NCBI GenBank assembly: GCA_944368945.1
Contig: CALVXH010000003.1
Coordinates: 1-45,308 of the forward strand
Direction of reading: 5' to 3'
Length of the DNA stretch: 45,308 nt
DNA from: an uncultured Bacilli bacterium
GTDB taxonomy: Bacteria; Bacillota_I; Bacilli_A; RFN20; CAG-826
The notes beneath the pieces are model-generated. The model was not told the origin of the DNA. It did not search any database and saw only the letters and a program-made list of their open reading frames with translations. Of the stretch, positions 25,892 through 35,253 are shown one piece after another; positions within the stretch are counted from its first letter, which is position 1; each line of letters opens with the position of its first letter. A program made the translations under genes and the position numbers.

Positions 25892-27829
25892 ATGGCGAAA
25901 AGGGTTTTTGAAGAAGAATCAATTACAAATAAAATTAATATAGGTATATGGTCAAAAGCTTTTAAATATGTCTTACCAAAATGGCCATTATTAATTTTGA
26001 TATTGTTTACAATGTCATTTACATCTTTTTATGATGCTAGTTTTATTCCTAGTATGAGCGCTGGATTGATTAATGCTTTTAGTGAATCCACTTTTTATCC
26101 GAATGAAGACATACTAACTTGTATACTCAATGTCAAAATTTTAGGAATTCAATTATCTATAACTTTCTTACAATACATAATTTTATATATAGTTATGATT
26201 ATTTTAAGAAGTATAGCCATCTTCGGAACATTCTTTTTAACTAATTTTTTTGAAATGACTATTATGACTGGCCTAAGAAAAGACGCTTTTAAAAAGATCC
26301 AAGAATTAAGCTTTTCATATTTTGATAAAACGCCTAGTGGGTGGTTAATTGCTAGGCTTCAAAACGATGCAGCTAGTATCGGAGATGTAATTTCTAACTC
26401 AGTTTTGCGTATTTTTTGGATAGTTTGCGAACTTTTATTCACTTTAATAACAATGTTTAGTTATGAATGGAGACTATCTTTAATAATTCTTGCAACCACT
26501 CCTTTAATCTTTGTTATTGTTTTATTCTTCGAAAGACAAATTCTTAAATTCTTTAGAATCGCTAGAAACGCATATAGTGAATTTGTACGTTGGCTTGCAG
26601 AATCTATTAACGGAAATAAAACAATTAAAACTCTTGCTATTGAAAATACAATTTATGATGAATGCGATGAAATAACTGAAGATGTAAAAAAGAAAAGAAT
26701 TAAAGCAGGATATGTTAGCGCATTATTTCAACCTTCAATTAATATTTTAAGTGCATTAACAACTGCCTTAGTTATTTTAGTATTTCCTATTATTGGTATA
26801 AGTAATGAAACGACAAGCATGGTCGCTTTAATTGTTTTATTTATTGGCTTCGTTGGAAGTGTTTATAATCCTATTCAATCATTGGCAGAAATCTTTAGTG
26901 ATTTAATGGGCACACAAGCTAGTGTAGAAAAAATATTCTTATTAATTGATAAAGAACCTGATTTAGTGGATACACCTGAAGTAATAGAAAAATATGGTTC
27001 AATATTTGATAATAAAAAAGAAAATTTTGAAGAGCTTAAAGGCGATATAAAATTTGAACATGTTTCATTTTCATATAAAGAAGATTTAGAAGTCATTCAT
27101 GATTTAAATATTGCTATTAAAGCTGGAACTAGTTTAGCGATAGTCGGTGAAACAGGAAGTGGAAAATCCACTACTGTAAATTTATTATGTAGATTCTATG
27201 AACCTACAAAAGGAAAAATTCTTATAGATGGCGTAGATTATAAATCAAGAAGCGTTGGTTGGCTTAGAAGTAATATAGGCTATGTGCAACAAACTCCTTT
27301 TATATTTAAAGGAACTGTTAAGGATAACATTAGATATGGTAAACATGATGCTACAGATGAAGAAATAATCAAAGCATGCAAGATTGTTGACATTGATGAA
27401 TTTATTATGAGTTTAAAAAATGGATATGATACTTACTTAGAGGATGGGGGTAATGAATTAAGTCAAGGGCAAAAACAACTCATATCCTTTGCTAGAGCAA
27501 TCATAAGAAATCCTAAAATCTTAATTTTAGATGAAGCAACTTCTTCAATCGACACAGAAACAGAACATACAATTCAATCTGCAATCAATAAAATTTTAAA
27601 AGGTAGAACTTCGATTATGATTGCACATAGGCTTTCTACAATCATCAATTGCGATAGAATTTTAGTTATGAAAGACGGCAAGGTCATTGAAGATGGCAAT
27701 CATAAAGAATTAATGGAACTAAAAGGTTATTATTACACTTTATATATGAACCAATTTAAAGAATTGGATATCGAAAATCAAATATCTACTTATGAAACTC
27801 AAATAGAGGCAAAGAATATTATTTTATAG
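25892..27829 (+). CDS. ABC exporter subunit with canonical catalytic site
   Basis: Partner half-transporter of 645 residues, with a membrane domain of about 1-350 and an ATPase domain after it. Walker A GETGSGKST is near residue 420, Walker B ILILDEATSSID near 548 has the catalytic glutamate, and the H-loop is in MIAHRLST. The signature motif deviates (LSQGQKQL instead of LSGGQ). Its Walker motifs plus the neighbour's LSGGQ form one full catalytic site, and the opposite pair forms the degenerate one, as known for heterodimeric exporters. The 3' end overlaps the convergent fhs gene by 11 nt. Confidence 0.9.
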   Translation: MAKRVFEEESITNKINIGIWSKAFKYVLPKWPLLILILFTMSFTSFYDASFIPSMSAGLINAFSESTFYPNEDILTCILNVKILGIQLSITFLQYIILYIVMIILRSIAIFGTFFLTNFFEMTIMTGLRKDAFKKIQELSFSYFDKTPSGWLIARLQNDAASIGDVISNSVLRIFWIVCELLFTLITMFSYEWRLSLIILATTPLIFVIVLFFERQILKFFRIARNAYSEFVRWLAESINGNKTIKTLAIENTIYDECDEITEDVKKKRIKAGYVSALFQPSINILSALTTALVILVFPIIGISNETTSMVALIVLFIGFVGSVYNPIQSLAEIFSDLMGTQASVEKIFLLIDKEPDLVDTPEVIEKYGSIFDNKKENFEELKGDIKFEHVSFSYKEDLEVIHDLNIAIKAGTSLAIVGETGSGKSTTVNLLCRFYEPTKGKILIDGVDYKSRSVGWLRSNIGYVQQTPFIFKGTVKDNIRYGKHDATDEEIIKACKIVDIDEFIMSLKNGYDTYLEDGGNELSQGQKQLISFARAIIRNPKILILDEATSSIDTETEHTIQSAINKILKGRTSIMIAHRLSTIINCDRILVMKDGKVIEDGNHKELMELKGYYYTLYMNQFKELDIENQISTYETQIEAKNIIL

Positions 27830-29441
27830 TTTCACTTTCCATTTTAACAGCTGCAGGTACTTTTGGTAAACCTGGCATAGTTAAAATATTTCCAGTCAAA
27901 ACAACAATAAAGCCCGCTCCATTTGAAAGATGTATATCTTTAACATGTAAGGTAAAATTACGAGGCACGTTTAATAATTTTGAATCATCAGAAAAACTTG
28001 ATTGTGTTTTAGCAATACAAATTGGCAAATTTTCTCTATTAAGTTTTCTAATATTTTCAATTGATCTAAGAGCCTTTTCTTCATATTGAACATCACTTGC
28101 ATGATAGATTTCTTTAGCAATTTTAGCTATTTTGTTCTCAATTGTATCTTCATATTTATAAAGAGTGTGATATTTAGACTTTGTAGTTTCTAACGCTTCA
28201 ACTACTCTATTAGCTAAATCAATGCTGCCATCGCCACCATTTAAGAAACCATCTAAGAACGCAAACTTAATGCCTAATTTATTTAACATTTCTTTTAATG
28301 TATCAATTTCAAGTTTTGTATCATCTTTAAAATGATTAATTGCAACCACAACTGGAACATCATATTTTCTTAAATTGTAATAATGCTGCTCTAAGTTTTT
28401 AAATCCTTCTTTTAAAGCACCAATGTTTTCAACCGTTAAATCTTCAAACTTAGTACCACCATGCAATTTTAAAGCACGAATTGTAGCAACTAAAACTATT
28501 AGATTTGGAGTTAAATTGCCAACTTTTGCAGTGATATCTAAAAATTTTTCAGCACCTAAATCAGCACCAAATCCTGCTTCAGTGATTGTAATAGGAGCTA
28601 CTTTGAGACCTAATTTTATAGAAATTAGGCTAGAGCATCCATGAGCAATGTTTGCAAAAGGACCTCCATGAATCAAGGCTGGATTTCCTTCTGCAGTTTG
28701 TACAATATTTGGAAGTAATGCATAATGCATTAATTTCATTACAGCGTTTGATATTTTTAAATCACTTAAATAAACAGGATTATCATCATAAGTATATGCA
28801 ACAATAATCTTCTTTATTCTCTCGTAAAAATCCTCTTCCGAAGTAGAAATACATAAAATAGCCATTAATTCACTTGCAACAGTTATTTCAAAATGGTCAG
28901 TTCTTTTTATTCCATTTTTTTCACTACCTAACCCAATTTCAATCTCACGTAATTCTCTTTCATTCATATCGAGAGCGCGCTTCCAAACAATCTTAGTTGG
29001 ATCAATATTTAATTCATTACCTTGATAAATATGATTATCGATAATTGCAGCAATCAAATTAATTGAACTAGTCAATGCATGCATATCACCAGTAAAATGA
29101 AGATTAATATCTTCATGTGGCTCAACTGTGACTTTTCCTCCACCAGTCGCACCACCTTTAAGTCCAAATACAGGACCTAAACTAGGTTCTCTAAGCGATA
29201 AAATCGCTTTTTGATGGATTTTAGCAAGACCATCCAATAAAGCGATGCTTGTAGTGGTTTTGCCTTCACCAGCTTTTGTTGGTGTAATAGCAGTTACTAA
29301 AACAAGTTTCCCATCAGGTCTGTTTTTAACACTATCAATAAATTTTTTAGATATTTTCGCTTTATAGTTTCCATACTTTTCTAAAGCACTTTCAGGAATA
29401 TCAACTTTTGCTGCAATTCTTTCAATCTTCTCTAATCTCAT
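27819..29441 (-). CDS. fhs: Formate-tetrahydrofolate ligase
   Basis: Uses ATP to join formate to tetrahydrofolate, giving 10-formyl-THF for purine and formyl-methionine synthesis. The protein of 540 residues is close to the family norm of about 556. The nucleotide loop TPTKAGEGKTTTS lies near 53-65, then REPSLGPVFGLKGGATGGG near 85-103, and EAGFGADLGAEKF near 290. The conserved C-terminus with GLPKVPAA is intact. It is three nt downstream of tcdA, so it is the distal gene of the long minus-strand run. Confidence 0.96.
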   Translation of the reverse strand: MRLEKIERIAAKVDIPESALEKYGNYKAKISKKFIDSVKNRPDGKLVLVTAITPTKAGEGKTTTSIALLDGLAKIHQKAILSLREPSLGPVFGLKGGATGGGKVTVEPHEDINLHFTGDMHALTSSINLIAAIIDNHIYQGNELNIDPTKIVWKRALDMNERELREIEIGLGSEKNGIKRTDHFEITVASELMAILCISTSEEDFYERIKKIIVAYTYDDNPVYLSDLKISNAVMKLMHYALLPNIVQTAEGNPALIHGGPFANIAHGCSSLISIKLGLKVAPITITEAGFGADLGAEKFLDITAKVGNLTPNLIVLVATIRALKLHGGTKFEDLTVENIGALKEGFKNLEQHYYNLRKYDVPVVVAINHFKDDTKLEIDTLKEMLNKLGIKFAFLDGFLNGGDGSIDLANRVVEALETTKSKYHTLYKYEDTIENKIAKIAKEIYHASDVQYEEKALRSIENIRKLNRENLPICIAKTQSSFSDDSKLLNVPRNFTLHVKDIHLSNGAGFIVVLTGNILTMPGLPKVPAAVKMESETIK

Positions 29442-29444
29442 AAT

Positions 29445-30122
29445 TTACCATCCTATTATTTTTCTAATTACAAAACTTGCTATATTTAATCCTGCACTAT
29501 TTGGAACAAATACAACTGAACTTATAATCTTATCTTTTATTATAGGAGTTTCACTAGAAAAGGCCACGTCAATCTTTGAAAGATCAATATTTTCCTTTCT
29601 AAGTAAGTATCTAAATTTTTTAGCTAAAGGGTCATTTGTAGTTTTATTTAATTTGGTAATTTCTACTTTACTTGGATCAACTCTATTTCCCATTCCTAAG
29701 CTAGATATTAGAGGAATACTTCTCTTAAAAGTTTCTTTAGCAATTAAAACTTTTGCATTAATATCATCAATGCAATCAATGACATAATCTGCTTTGTCTA
29801 AAACACTAAAATCAAAATTTTCATCAATATTTGCAGGGATTTTAGTGATTTTGATGTCATCTTGAATTTCATATAAGTGACTATATAAGGCATCAACCTT
29901 AAATTTTCCTATATCATTTATATTATAAGCAATTTGCCTATTTAAATTAGACTGATCAACTTTATCTTTATCGATAATTGTTATATTTTTAATTCCAGTT
30001 CTCACTAAAGAAATTGGGATAATTGAACCAACTCCACCAATTCCAATAACAACTATTTTTTTGTTATTCAATTTAAAAAAATCTTCTTGCAACAATAACT
30101 TAGTTCTTGAATCGATATCCAT
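29445..30122 (-). CDS. tcdA: tRNA threonylcarbamoyladenosine dehydratase TcdA-like (ThiF/E1 family)
   Basis: An ATP-dependent enzyme related to E1/ThiF that cyclises t6A37 of tRNAs to ct6A. The protein has 225 residues. The nucleotide motif GIGGVGSIIP lies near residue 27-36, followed by NLNRQIAY near 60 (the conserved arginine finger region) and DCIDDINAK near 115. The MGNRVDPSKVEITKLN segment near 143-158 is characteristic of TcdA/YgdL rather than MoeB or ThiF; there is no thiamin or molybdopterin gene nearby. Placement next to miaA and miaB, which also modify tRNA position 37, supports the assignment. Confidence 0.85.
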   Translation of the reverse strand: MDIDSRTKLLLQEDFFKLNNKKIVVIGIGGVGSIIPISLVRTGIKNITIIDKDKVDQSNLNRQIAYNINDIGKFKVDALYSHLYEIQDDIKITKIPANIDENFDFSVLDKADYVIDCIDDINAKVLIAKETFKRSIPLISSLGMGNRVDPSKVEITKLNKTTNDPLAKKFRYLLRKENIDLSKIDVAFSSETPIIKDKIISSVVFVPNSAGLNIASFVIRKIIGW

Positions 30123-30123
30123 A

Positions 30124-30981
30124 TTAAATACCTAAAAAACCCTCTGCGTCTTTCATAGAATTAAACCATTTAACATTTTCAAATTGATGCTTAAAAAAAG
30201 TCATCTGCCTTTTAGCATAATTCCTAGTATTTTTCTTAATTAACTCTTTAATTTCTTCTATACTTCCTTCGTTATTAAATTCTTTATATCCAATAGCTTG
30301 AAAAGCTCTTAATTTATTTCCATAAAAAGAGAATAAAGAGTTAACTTCTTTTTCTAATCCATTATCAAACATAATATCGACACGCTTATTAATTCTTTCA
30401 TATAAAAGAGAGCGTTCAATATTTAAGCCAATAAAAATTACATTAGAATATAAAAGATTGTTTTTACCATTATTGTTTAATTCAGTTTTACTTTTTCCAT
30501 GAATCTTATAAACATATAAGGCACGTAATAATCTTTTTCTATTATTAGGTCCAATTTTAATCGCATCCTCTTTATCTATTAATAGTAACTTTTTATATAA
30601 TTCCTCATTTGATAAATCATTTAAAAAATCATCAGGCATTTTCTCTTCTTCTAAAAATTTATAATCAAAAAGTAAAGCTTTTAAATAAAGTCCAGTTCCT
30701 CCAACCAAAATAACATTATCATTATTAAATTTGCTTAATAAGTTTCTCGCATCTTCTTGATAATTCATTACATCATATGGTTCAAGTACACTTCTAAAGC
30801 CATACAAAAAATATCTTCCACTTTCGAGTAATTCTTTCGAAGGTTTTGCTGTGCCTTTATCAAGTTCTTTATAAACTTGAAAAGCATCAAAATTAATAAC
30901 CGGATAATTAAGTTTAAGACTCAATTTTTCAGCCAAATCACTTTTGCCGGAACAAGTAGGACCTAAAATTGCATAAATCAT
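30124..30981 (-). CDS. miaA: tRNA dimethylallyltransferase MiaA
   Basis: Adds the isopentenyl group to A37 of tRNAs that read codons starting with U. The P-loop GPTCSGKS is at 7-14. The family stretch FDAFQVYKELDKGTAKPS follows near 32-49, then the Tyr-rich LVGGTGLYLKAL near 95 and RLLRALYVY near 148. The length of 285 residues is slightly short of the usual ~300. Start overlaps the ricA stop by four nt (ATGA). It makes the i6A substrate for MiaB, encoded two genes upstream. Confidence 0.95.
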   Translation of the reverse strand: MIYAILGPTCSGKSDLAEKLSLKLNYPVINFDAFQVYKELDKGTAKPSKELLESGRYFLYGFRSVLEPYDVMNYQEDARNLLSKFNNDNVILVGGTGLYLKALLFDYKFLEEEKMPDDFLNDLSNEELYKKLLLIDKEDAIKIGPNNRKRLLRALYVYKIHGKSKTELNNNGKNNLLYSNVIFIGLNIERSLLYERINKRVDIMFDNGLEKEVNSLFSFYGNKLRAFQAIGYKEFNNEGSIEEIKELIKKNTRNYAKRQMTFFKHQFENVKWFNSMKDAEGFLGI

Positions 30982-31268
30982 ATTTTTAATAAACTTCTAA
31001 CTTCATCCTTTAACTCTTTAATATCTTTTTTTAACGAATTATAGTTAGCAACTATTGGATTATTTTCGTATTCCTTTTTTAATTTAAAATATTCTTCTTT
31101 TTCTTCATCAGTTGGATTGCATTTTTGAAGAAACAAAATCTTATTTTTCATTTGGGTTAAAGTTACATCATTTTCAAGTAATTCTTTATAATGAAGATAT
31201 TCTTTAACTAGTGACATTTCTTTTAATTCTTTATTTATGTCATCTGCTTTTAAATATAAATTATTCAT
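30978..31268 (-). CDS. Short YlbF/YmcA (Ric)-family protein
   Basis: An all-helical protein of 96 residues, rich in Lys and Glu. The layout (KADDINKELKEMSLVKEYLHYKE, then a PTDEEKEEYFKLKKEYENNP segment) fits the Com_YlbF family. In B. subtilis the member YmcA (RicA) sits directly after miaB, exactly as here, and works with RicF, RicT and RNase Y; rny is three genes upstream. It is about 45 residues shorter than B. subtilis RicA and has one cysteine, so the cysteine-bearing C-terminal tail is missing. Could equally be RicF-like; the locus argues for RicA. A GGAG site precedes the ATG, and the gene overlaps miaB by eight nt. Confidence 0.75.
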   Translation of the reverse strand: MNNLYLKADDINKELKEMSLVKEYLHYKELLENDVTLTQMKNKILFLQKCNPTDEEKEEYFKLKKEYENNPIVANYNSLKKDIKELKDEVRSLLKI

Positions 31269-32700
31269 TAATAAGTTCTCCGACTAAGAAATGGAGATGA
31301 CTTTCAGTAATTTTTACTTTAACAATTTGTCCAACCAATGACGAGTCGCCTTTAAAGTGAACAAGTTTATTTGTTTCAGTATATCCACTTAATAGTTCTT
31401 TATTCTTTTTGGATTCTCCATCAACTAAAACTTCATAAACATTTCCAACCATTTCTTTGGAATGCTTTTCAAAATTAACTTCTAATGCACTAACAAGTTC
31501 TCTAAATCTTTTACTTTTTTCTTCATAAGGAACATTGTCAACAAGTCTTGCTGCTGGAGTGCCTTTTCTTGGCGAATATATAAAAGTATATGCACTTGTA
31601 TAATCAGCCTTTAAAGAAACTTCGATTGTCTTTTTAACATCCTCGTAAGTTTCATTAGGGAAACCGACAATAATATCTGTTGATAATGCAATATTTGGGA
31701 TTTTAGCTCTAATTCTGCTAACAAGATTTAAATATTCTTCACTTGTATATCTTCTTCCCATTCTTCTTAATACATCATCACTGCCACTTTGAATTGGTAA
31801 ATGGAGATATTTCATAATGTTTGGATATTTAGCCATAACATCAATAACATCATCTTTAAAATCACTTGGATAACTAGTCAAAAATCTTAGTCTTGGGATT
31901 CCTAATTTAGCAACCTCTTCTAAAAGTTGCGCAAAAGTTACACCATTTTTTAAATCTTTACCATAACTATCAACATTTTGGCCCAATAAAGTAATTTCTT
32001 TAAAGCCTTCATCAACAAGAATTTTACATTCATCTAAGATGTCATTAATGTCTCTACTTCTTTCTTTTCCTCTTGTATAAGGAACAATACAATAAGTACA
32101 GAATTTGTCACAGCCATAAGTGATATTAACAAAAGCTTTATAGTTATCTATACGAGTAACAGGCATTTTTTCAATAATATTACCTTCAAAACTAGACACA
32201 TCAACATAACGTGACTTCTTAGTTATATATTCATCTAATAATTTAAGTAAATCTTGAATATTATGAGTTCCAAAAAATACATCAACATGAGGATATCTTT
32301 CTAGTGTTTGTTCGATGATATGTTTTTGCTCAACCATACAACCACAAAGCATCAAAACTAAATTTTTATTCTTTGCCTTTAAATTCTTAAATTCCCCAAT
32401 TTCACCAAAAACTTTATCTTCAGCATTTTCTCTAACAGCGCATGTATTAATAATAGCGACATCTGCCTTACTAGGATCATCAGTTTTAATCATTCCAATT
32501 GATTCTAAAAGACCCATCATTGTCTCTTCATCTCTAACATTAGCTTGACAACCATGAGTATGTATATATGCATATTTGCCTGAAAAACGATCAATTAATT
32601 CTTTACTTGGCTTATAATCATAGTAAATTGTTTTAATAGAATCTACTCTCTTTCTAGCTTTGTCCATGTCTGGCATATTTTCAAATATTGTTTTTTTCAT
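31261..32700 (-). CDS. miaB: tRNA-2-methylthio-N6-dimethylallyladenosine synthase MiaB
   Basis: A radical-SAM methylthiotransferase that converts i6A37 to ms2i6A37. The protein has 479 residues. The N-terminal auxiliary-cluster cysteines lie in THGCQANVRD (near 50), INTCAVREN (near 85) and LCGCMVEQ (near 120). The radical-SAM CxxxCxxC motif is in YGCDKFCTYC near 195-204, and a TRAM domain closes the protein. Two [4Fe-4S] clusters are needed, so it depends on the SUF system encoded elsewhere in the window. A GAAAGG site supports the start. Confidence 0.96.
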   Translation of the reverse strand: MKKTIFENMPDMDKARKRVDSIKTIYYDYKPSKELIDRFSGKYAYIHTHGCQANVRDEETMMGLLESIGMIKTDDPSKADVAIINTCAVRENAEDKVFGEIGEFKNLKAKNKNLVLMLCGCMVEQKHIIEQTLERYPHVDVFFGTHNIQDLLKLLDEYITKKSRYVDVSSFEGNIIEKMPVTRIDNYKAFVNITYGCDKFCTYCIVPYTRGKERSRDINDILDECKILVDEGFKEITLLGQNVDSYGKDLKNGVTFAQLLEEVAKLGIPRLRFLTSYPSDFKDDVIDVMAKYPNIMKYLHLPIQSGSDDVLRRMGRRYTSEEYLNLVSRIRAKIPNIALSTDIIVGFPNETYEDVKKTIEVSLKADYTSAYTFIYSPRKGTPAARLVDNVPYEEKSKRFRELVSALEVNFEKHSKEMVGNVYEVLVDGESKKNKELLSGYTETNKLVHFKGDSSLVGQIVKVKITESHLHFLVGELINE

Positions 32701-32702
32701 AA

Positions 32703-33497
32703 TTAGTTTTGTGCCTTTCTATTCAAAATATTAATTGGGATAATTTCTAATGGTTTTAAAGTTAAATCATCAAATTTTAATACAACAGCATTAAAAATTG
32801 AATCATCATCTTCTAATAGTTTAAATCTTGCTTTATCATTGTGTAAAATAACACGCTCAACAACGCTATTAATCTCATCTCCGAGTACACTATTATACGA
32901 ACCACACATACCTACATCAGATATAAATAATGTGCCATTATTTAATACTTGGGCATCACTAGTTTGAACGTGTGTATGAGTTCCTACTAAAGCACTAACG
33001 CAACCCTTGAGTGCATATGCTAACGCCTTTTTTTCTCCAGTAGCTTCTGCATGAAAATCTACAATGTGAATGTCACTTTCATCTTTAGAAATAACATTAA
33101 TTAATTCTAAATAAGGATCCTTAACTTCAAACTTGCTAAATGCAGCTCCAAGAACATTAGTAACCCTTATTTTTATACCATTAACGTCAAATAATTTTGT
33201 GCCTTCACCAGGAAAGTCATCCTTTAGATTTAATGGTCGAACTATTTCATCACTAAAATTTATATAGTTTTGAATCTCCTCTCTATCCTTATAATGATTT
33301 CCTAAAGTAATGCAATTAACACCATTATTTATTAAGAAATGATAATGATTTTCATTCATGCCTCTTCCATTTGAGATATTTTCTCCATTAGCAATAGTAA
33401 AATCAATATCATATTTTTCCTTAACAAAAGAAAGGTTCTTACTAAGAGCCTTCCTTCCAACTTTACCTACTATGTCTCCGATAAATAATATATTCAT
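32703..33497 (-). CDS. ymdB: YmdB-family metallophosphoesterase
   Basis: A protein of 264 residues with the TIGR00282 calcineurin-like fold; in B. subtilis YmdB hydrolyses cyclic nucleotides in vitro and affects biofilm versus motility choices. Metal-binding motifs are in order: GDIVGKVGR (7-15), ANGENISNGRG near 36-46, LGNHYKD near 66, DFHAEATGEKKA near 148 and GTHTHVQTSDA near 173. It overlaps the rny stop by one nt (TAATG). Adjacent to rny as in Bacillus, which suggests a shared RNA-turnover context. Confidence 0.93.
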   Translation of the reverse strand: MNILFIGDIVGKVGRKALSKNLSFVKEKYDIDFTIANGENISNGRGMNENHYHFLINNGVNCITLGNHYKDREEIQNYINFSDEIVRPLNLKDDFPGEGTKLFDVNGIKIRVTNVLGAAFSKFEVKDPYLELINVISKDESDIHIVDFHAEATGEKKALAYALKGCVSALVGTHTHVQTSDAQVLNNGTLFISDVGMCGSYNSVLGDEINSVVERVILHNDKARFKLLEDDDSIFNAVVLKFDDLTLKPLEIIPINILNRKAQN

Positions 33498-35104
33498 TAC
33501 TTAGCAGTCTCTTGCGCACGATATTCTCTAATGACATTAACCTTAATTTGACCTGGATAAGTCATTTCTTTTTCGATTCTGTCTTTAATATCTCTTGCTA
33601 ATTTAAACGCTTGTAAGTCGTCAATCTTTTCTGGTACAACCATAACTCTTACTTCTCTACCACTTTGCATAGCATAGCATTGGCTAACACCATCATAAGA
33701 TTTAGCAATTGATTCGAGCTGTTCAACTCTCTTTATATAAGTTTCTAAAGTCTCACTACGTGCTCCTGGTCTTGCAGCACTTAATGTATCAGCAGCAATA
33801 ACAAGATAAGCGATTACTGATTTTGGTTGAACATCTCCGTGATGAGCTTCAATAGCATTAACAACTAAATCATTCTCACCATATTTCTTAGCCATCCTTG
33901 CACCTAACTCAATATGACTACCTTCAACTTCAAAATCAAGTCCTTTTCCTAAATCATGTAACAAGCCAGCTCTTTTAGCAAGTTGTTGATTTAAGCCTAA
34001 TTCAGCTGCCATTGCTCCACAAAGTTTTGCGGTTTCAACACTATGATCTAATTGATTTTGACCATAACTAGTACGATATTTTAAACGTCCAACTAAAGCC
34101 ACTAAATCTTTATTCATATTACTAATACCAAGTTTAAAGACTGCATCTTCACCAGCTTTTTTAATGGTATCATTTACTTCTTTTTGGCACTTTGCAACTA
34201 CTTCTTCAATTCTTCCAGGTTGAATACGTCCATCTTTAATCAATACGTTTAATGCTCTAGTAGCGACCTCTCTTCTAATAGGATTAAAGCAGGAAACTGT
34301 AATTGCTTCTGGAGTATCATCGATAATAATATCTACACCAAGCATTTGTTCAAGAGACTTAATGTTTCTACCTTCTCTGCCAATGATTCTACCTTTCATT
34401 TCATCACTAGGTAATGTAACTGTAGAAACAGTTCTTTCAGTCGTAACTTCTTGAGCATGTCTAGCAATAGCGCTGCAAAGAATTTCTTTTGCATCTTCAT
34501 CAGCTCTAGCCTCAGCTTCTTCTTCACGTTCCTTCATCATTTTAGCAATATTTTGTTGCTCTTTTTCTTCAACACGTCTAAAAATCTCATCACGTGCATC
34601 TTTTTCAGTTAATTTTCCAATGTTCTCAAGTTCAGCAAGAATAGAATTAATTTTTTCATCAAGAACTTTTGATTTTTTCTTATTTTCTTCAATTTGATTA
34701 TCAATCTGTTGCTCTTTAATTTCGAGGTTATTTTCTTTTTTTAGAAGAGCTTGATCTCTAGCATCAATTGATTGTTCTCTTTGAAGAAGTTTTGCTTCTT
34801 GTGAAACAATTTCTTGTTTCCTCTCTTTAATGTCTTTTTCAGCTTCTTGTTTCATCTCGAAAACAGTTTGCTTTGCATCGATTTGAGCATTCTTCTGAAT
34901 TTTTTCAGCCTTAACATTAGCGTCATTAATTATTTTTTCAGCGTTGTTTTGCGCTCTTTTTGCCTTCATATTAGGTAAAACTACACAAATTGCAAATCCA
35001 ATAGCAGCGCCTATTAGTAAGCAAACAATTAATAATATTACCCAAATATAAGTAGGTAAGGCATTATCAACTAAGACGTTAATTGTGCCAAATACACTAT
35101 TCAT
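33497..35104 (-). CDS. rny: Ribonuclease Y
   Basis: Membrane-anchored endoribonuclease that starts decay of many mRNAs. The protein has 535 residues. A single N-terminal transmembrane helix (about 17-42, [18 protein letters not shown]) is followed by a long charged coiled coil (about 50-200), a KH domain with [15 protein letters not shown] near 236-250, and an HD domain with [17 protein letters not shown] and EAHHGDV between about 350 and 410. An AAAGGAG site precedes the ATG. In Bacillus this enzyme works with Ric proteins, one of which is encoded downstream here. Confidence 0.97.
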   Translation of the reverse strand: MNSVFGTINVLVDNALPTYIWVILLIVCLLIGAAIGFAICVVLPNMKAKRAQNNAEKIINDANVKAEKIQKNAQIDAKQTVFEMKQEAEKDIKERKQEIVSQEAKLLQREQSIDARDQALLKKENNLEIKEQQIDNQIEENKKKSKVLDEKINSILAELENIGKLTEKDARDEIFRRVEEKEQQNIAKMMKEREEEAEARADEDAKEILCSAIARHAQEVTTERTVSTVTLPSDEMKGRIIGREGRNIKSLEQMLGVDIIIDDTPEAITVSCFNPIRREVATRALNVLIKDGRIQPGRIEEVVAKCQKEVNDTIKKAGEDAVFKLGISNMNKDLVALVGRLKYRTSYGQNQLDHSVETAKLCGAMAAELGLNQQLAKRAGLLHDLGKGLDFEVEGSHIELGARMAKKYGENDLVVNAIEAHHGDVQPKSVIAYLVIAADTLSAARPGARSETLETYIKRVEQLESIAKSYDGVSQCYAMQSGREVRVMVVPEKIDDLQAFKLARDIKDRIEKEMTYPGQIKVNVIREYRAQETAK

Positions 35105-35198
35105 AATAAAATCTCCTTTATCAAAAAGGTATCATCAGACACAAATCAATAAAATAAAGTTTATTTATCTATATATAACAAATTATATTAATAATTAA

Positions 35199-35219
35199 TT
35201 AGTATCTTTTTGATACTAA
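35199..35219 (-). terminator. Weak hairpin after recA
   Basis: TTAGTATC pairs with GATACTAA (35199-35206 with 35212-35219) over five T. The following minus-strand tract is mixed T and A, so it may be a weak terminator or a processing site between recA and rny. Confidence 0.25.
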
Positions 35220-35253
35220 ATTATTATATCTTAATTTGTTCTGGCCTTCTACA

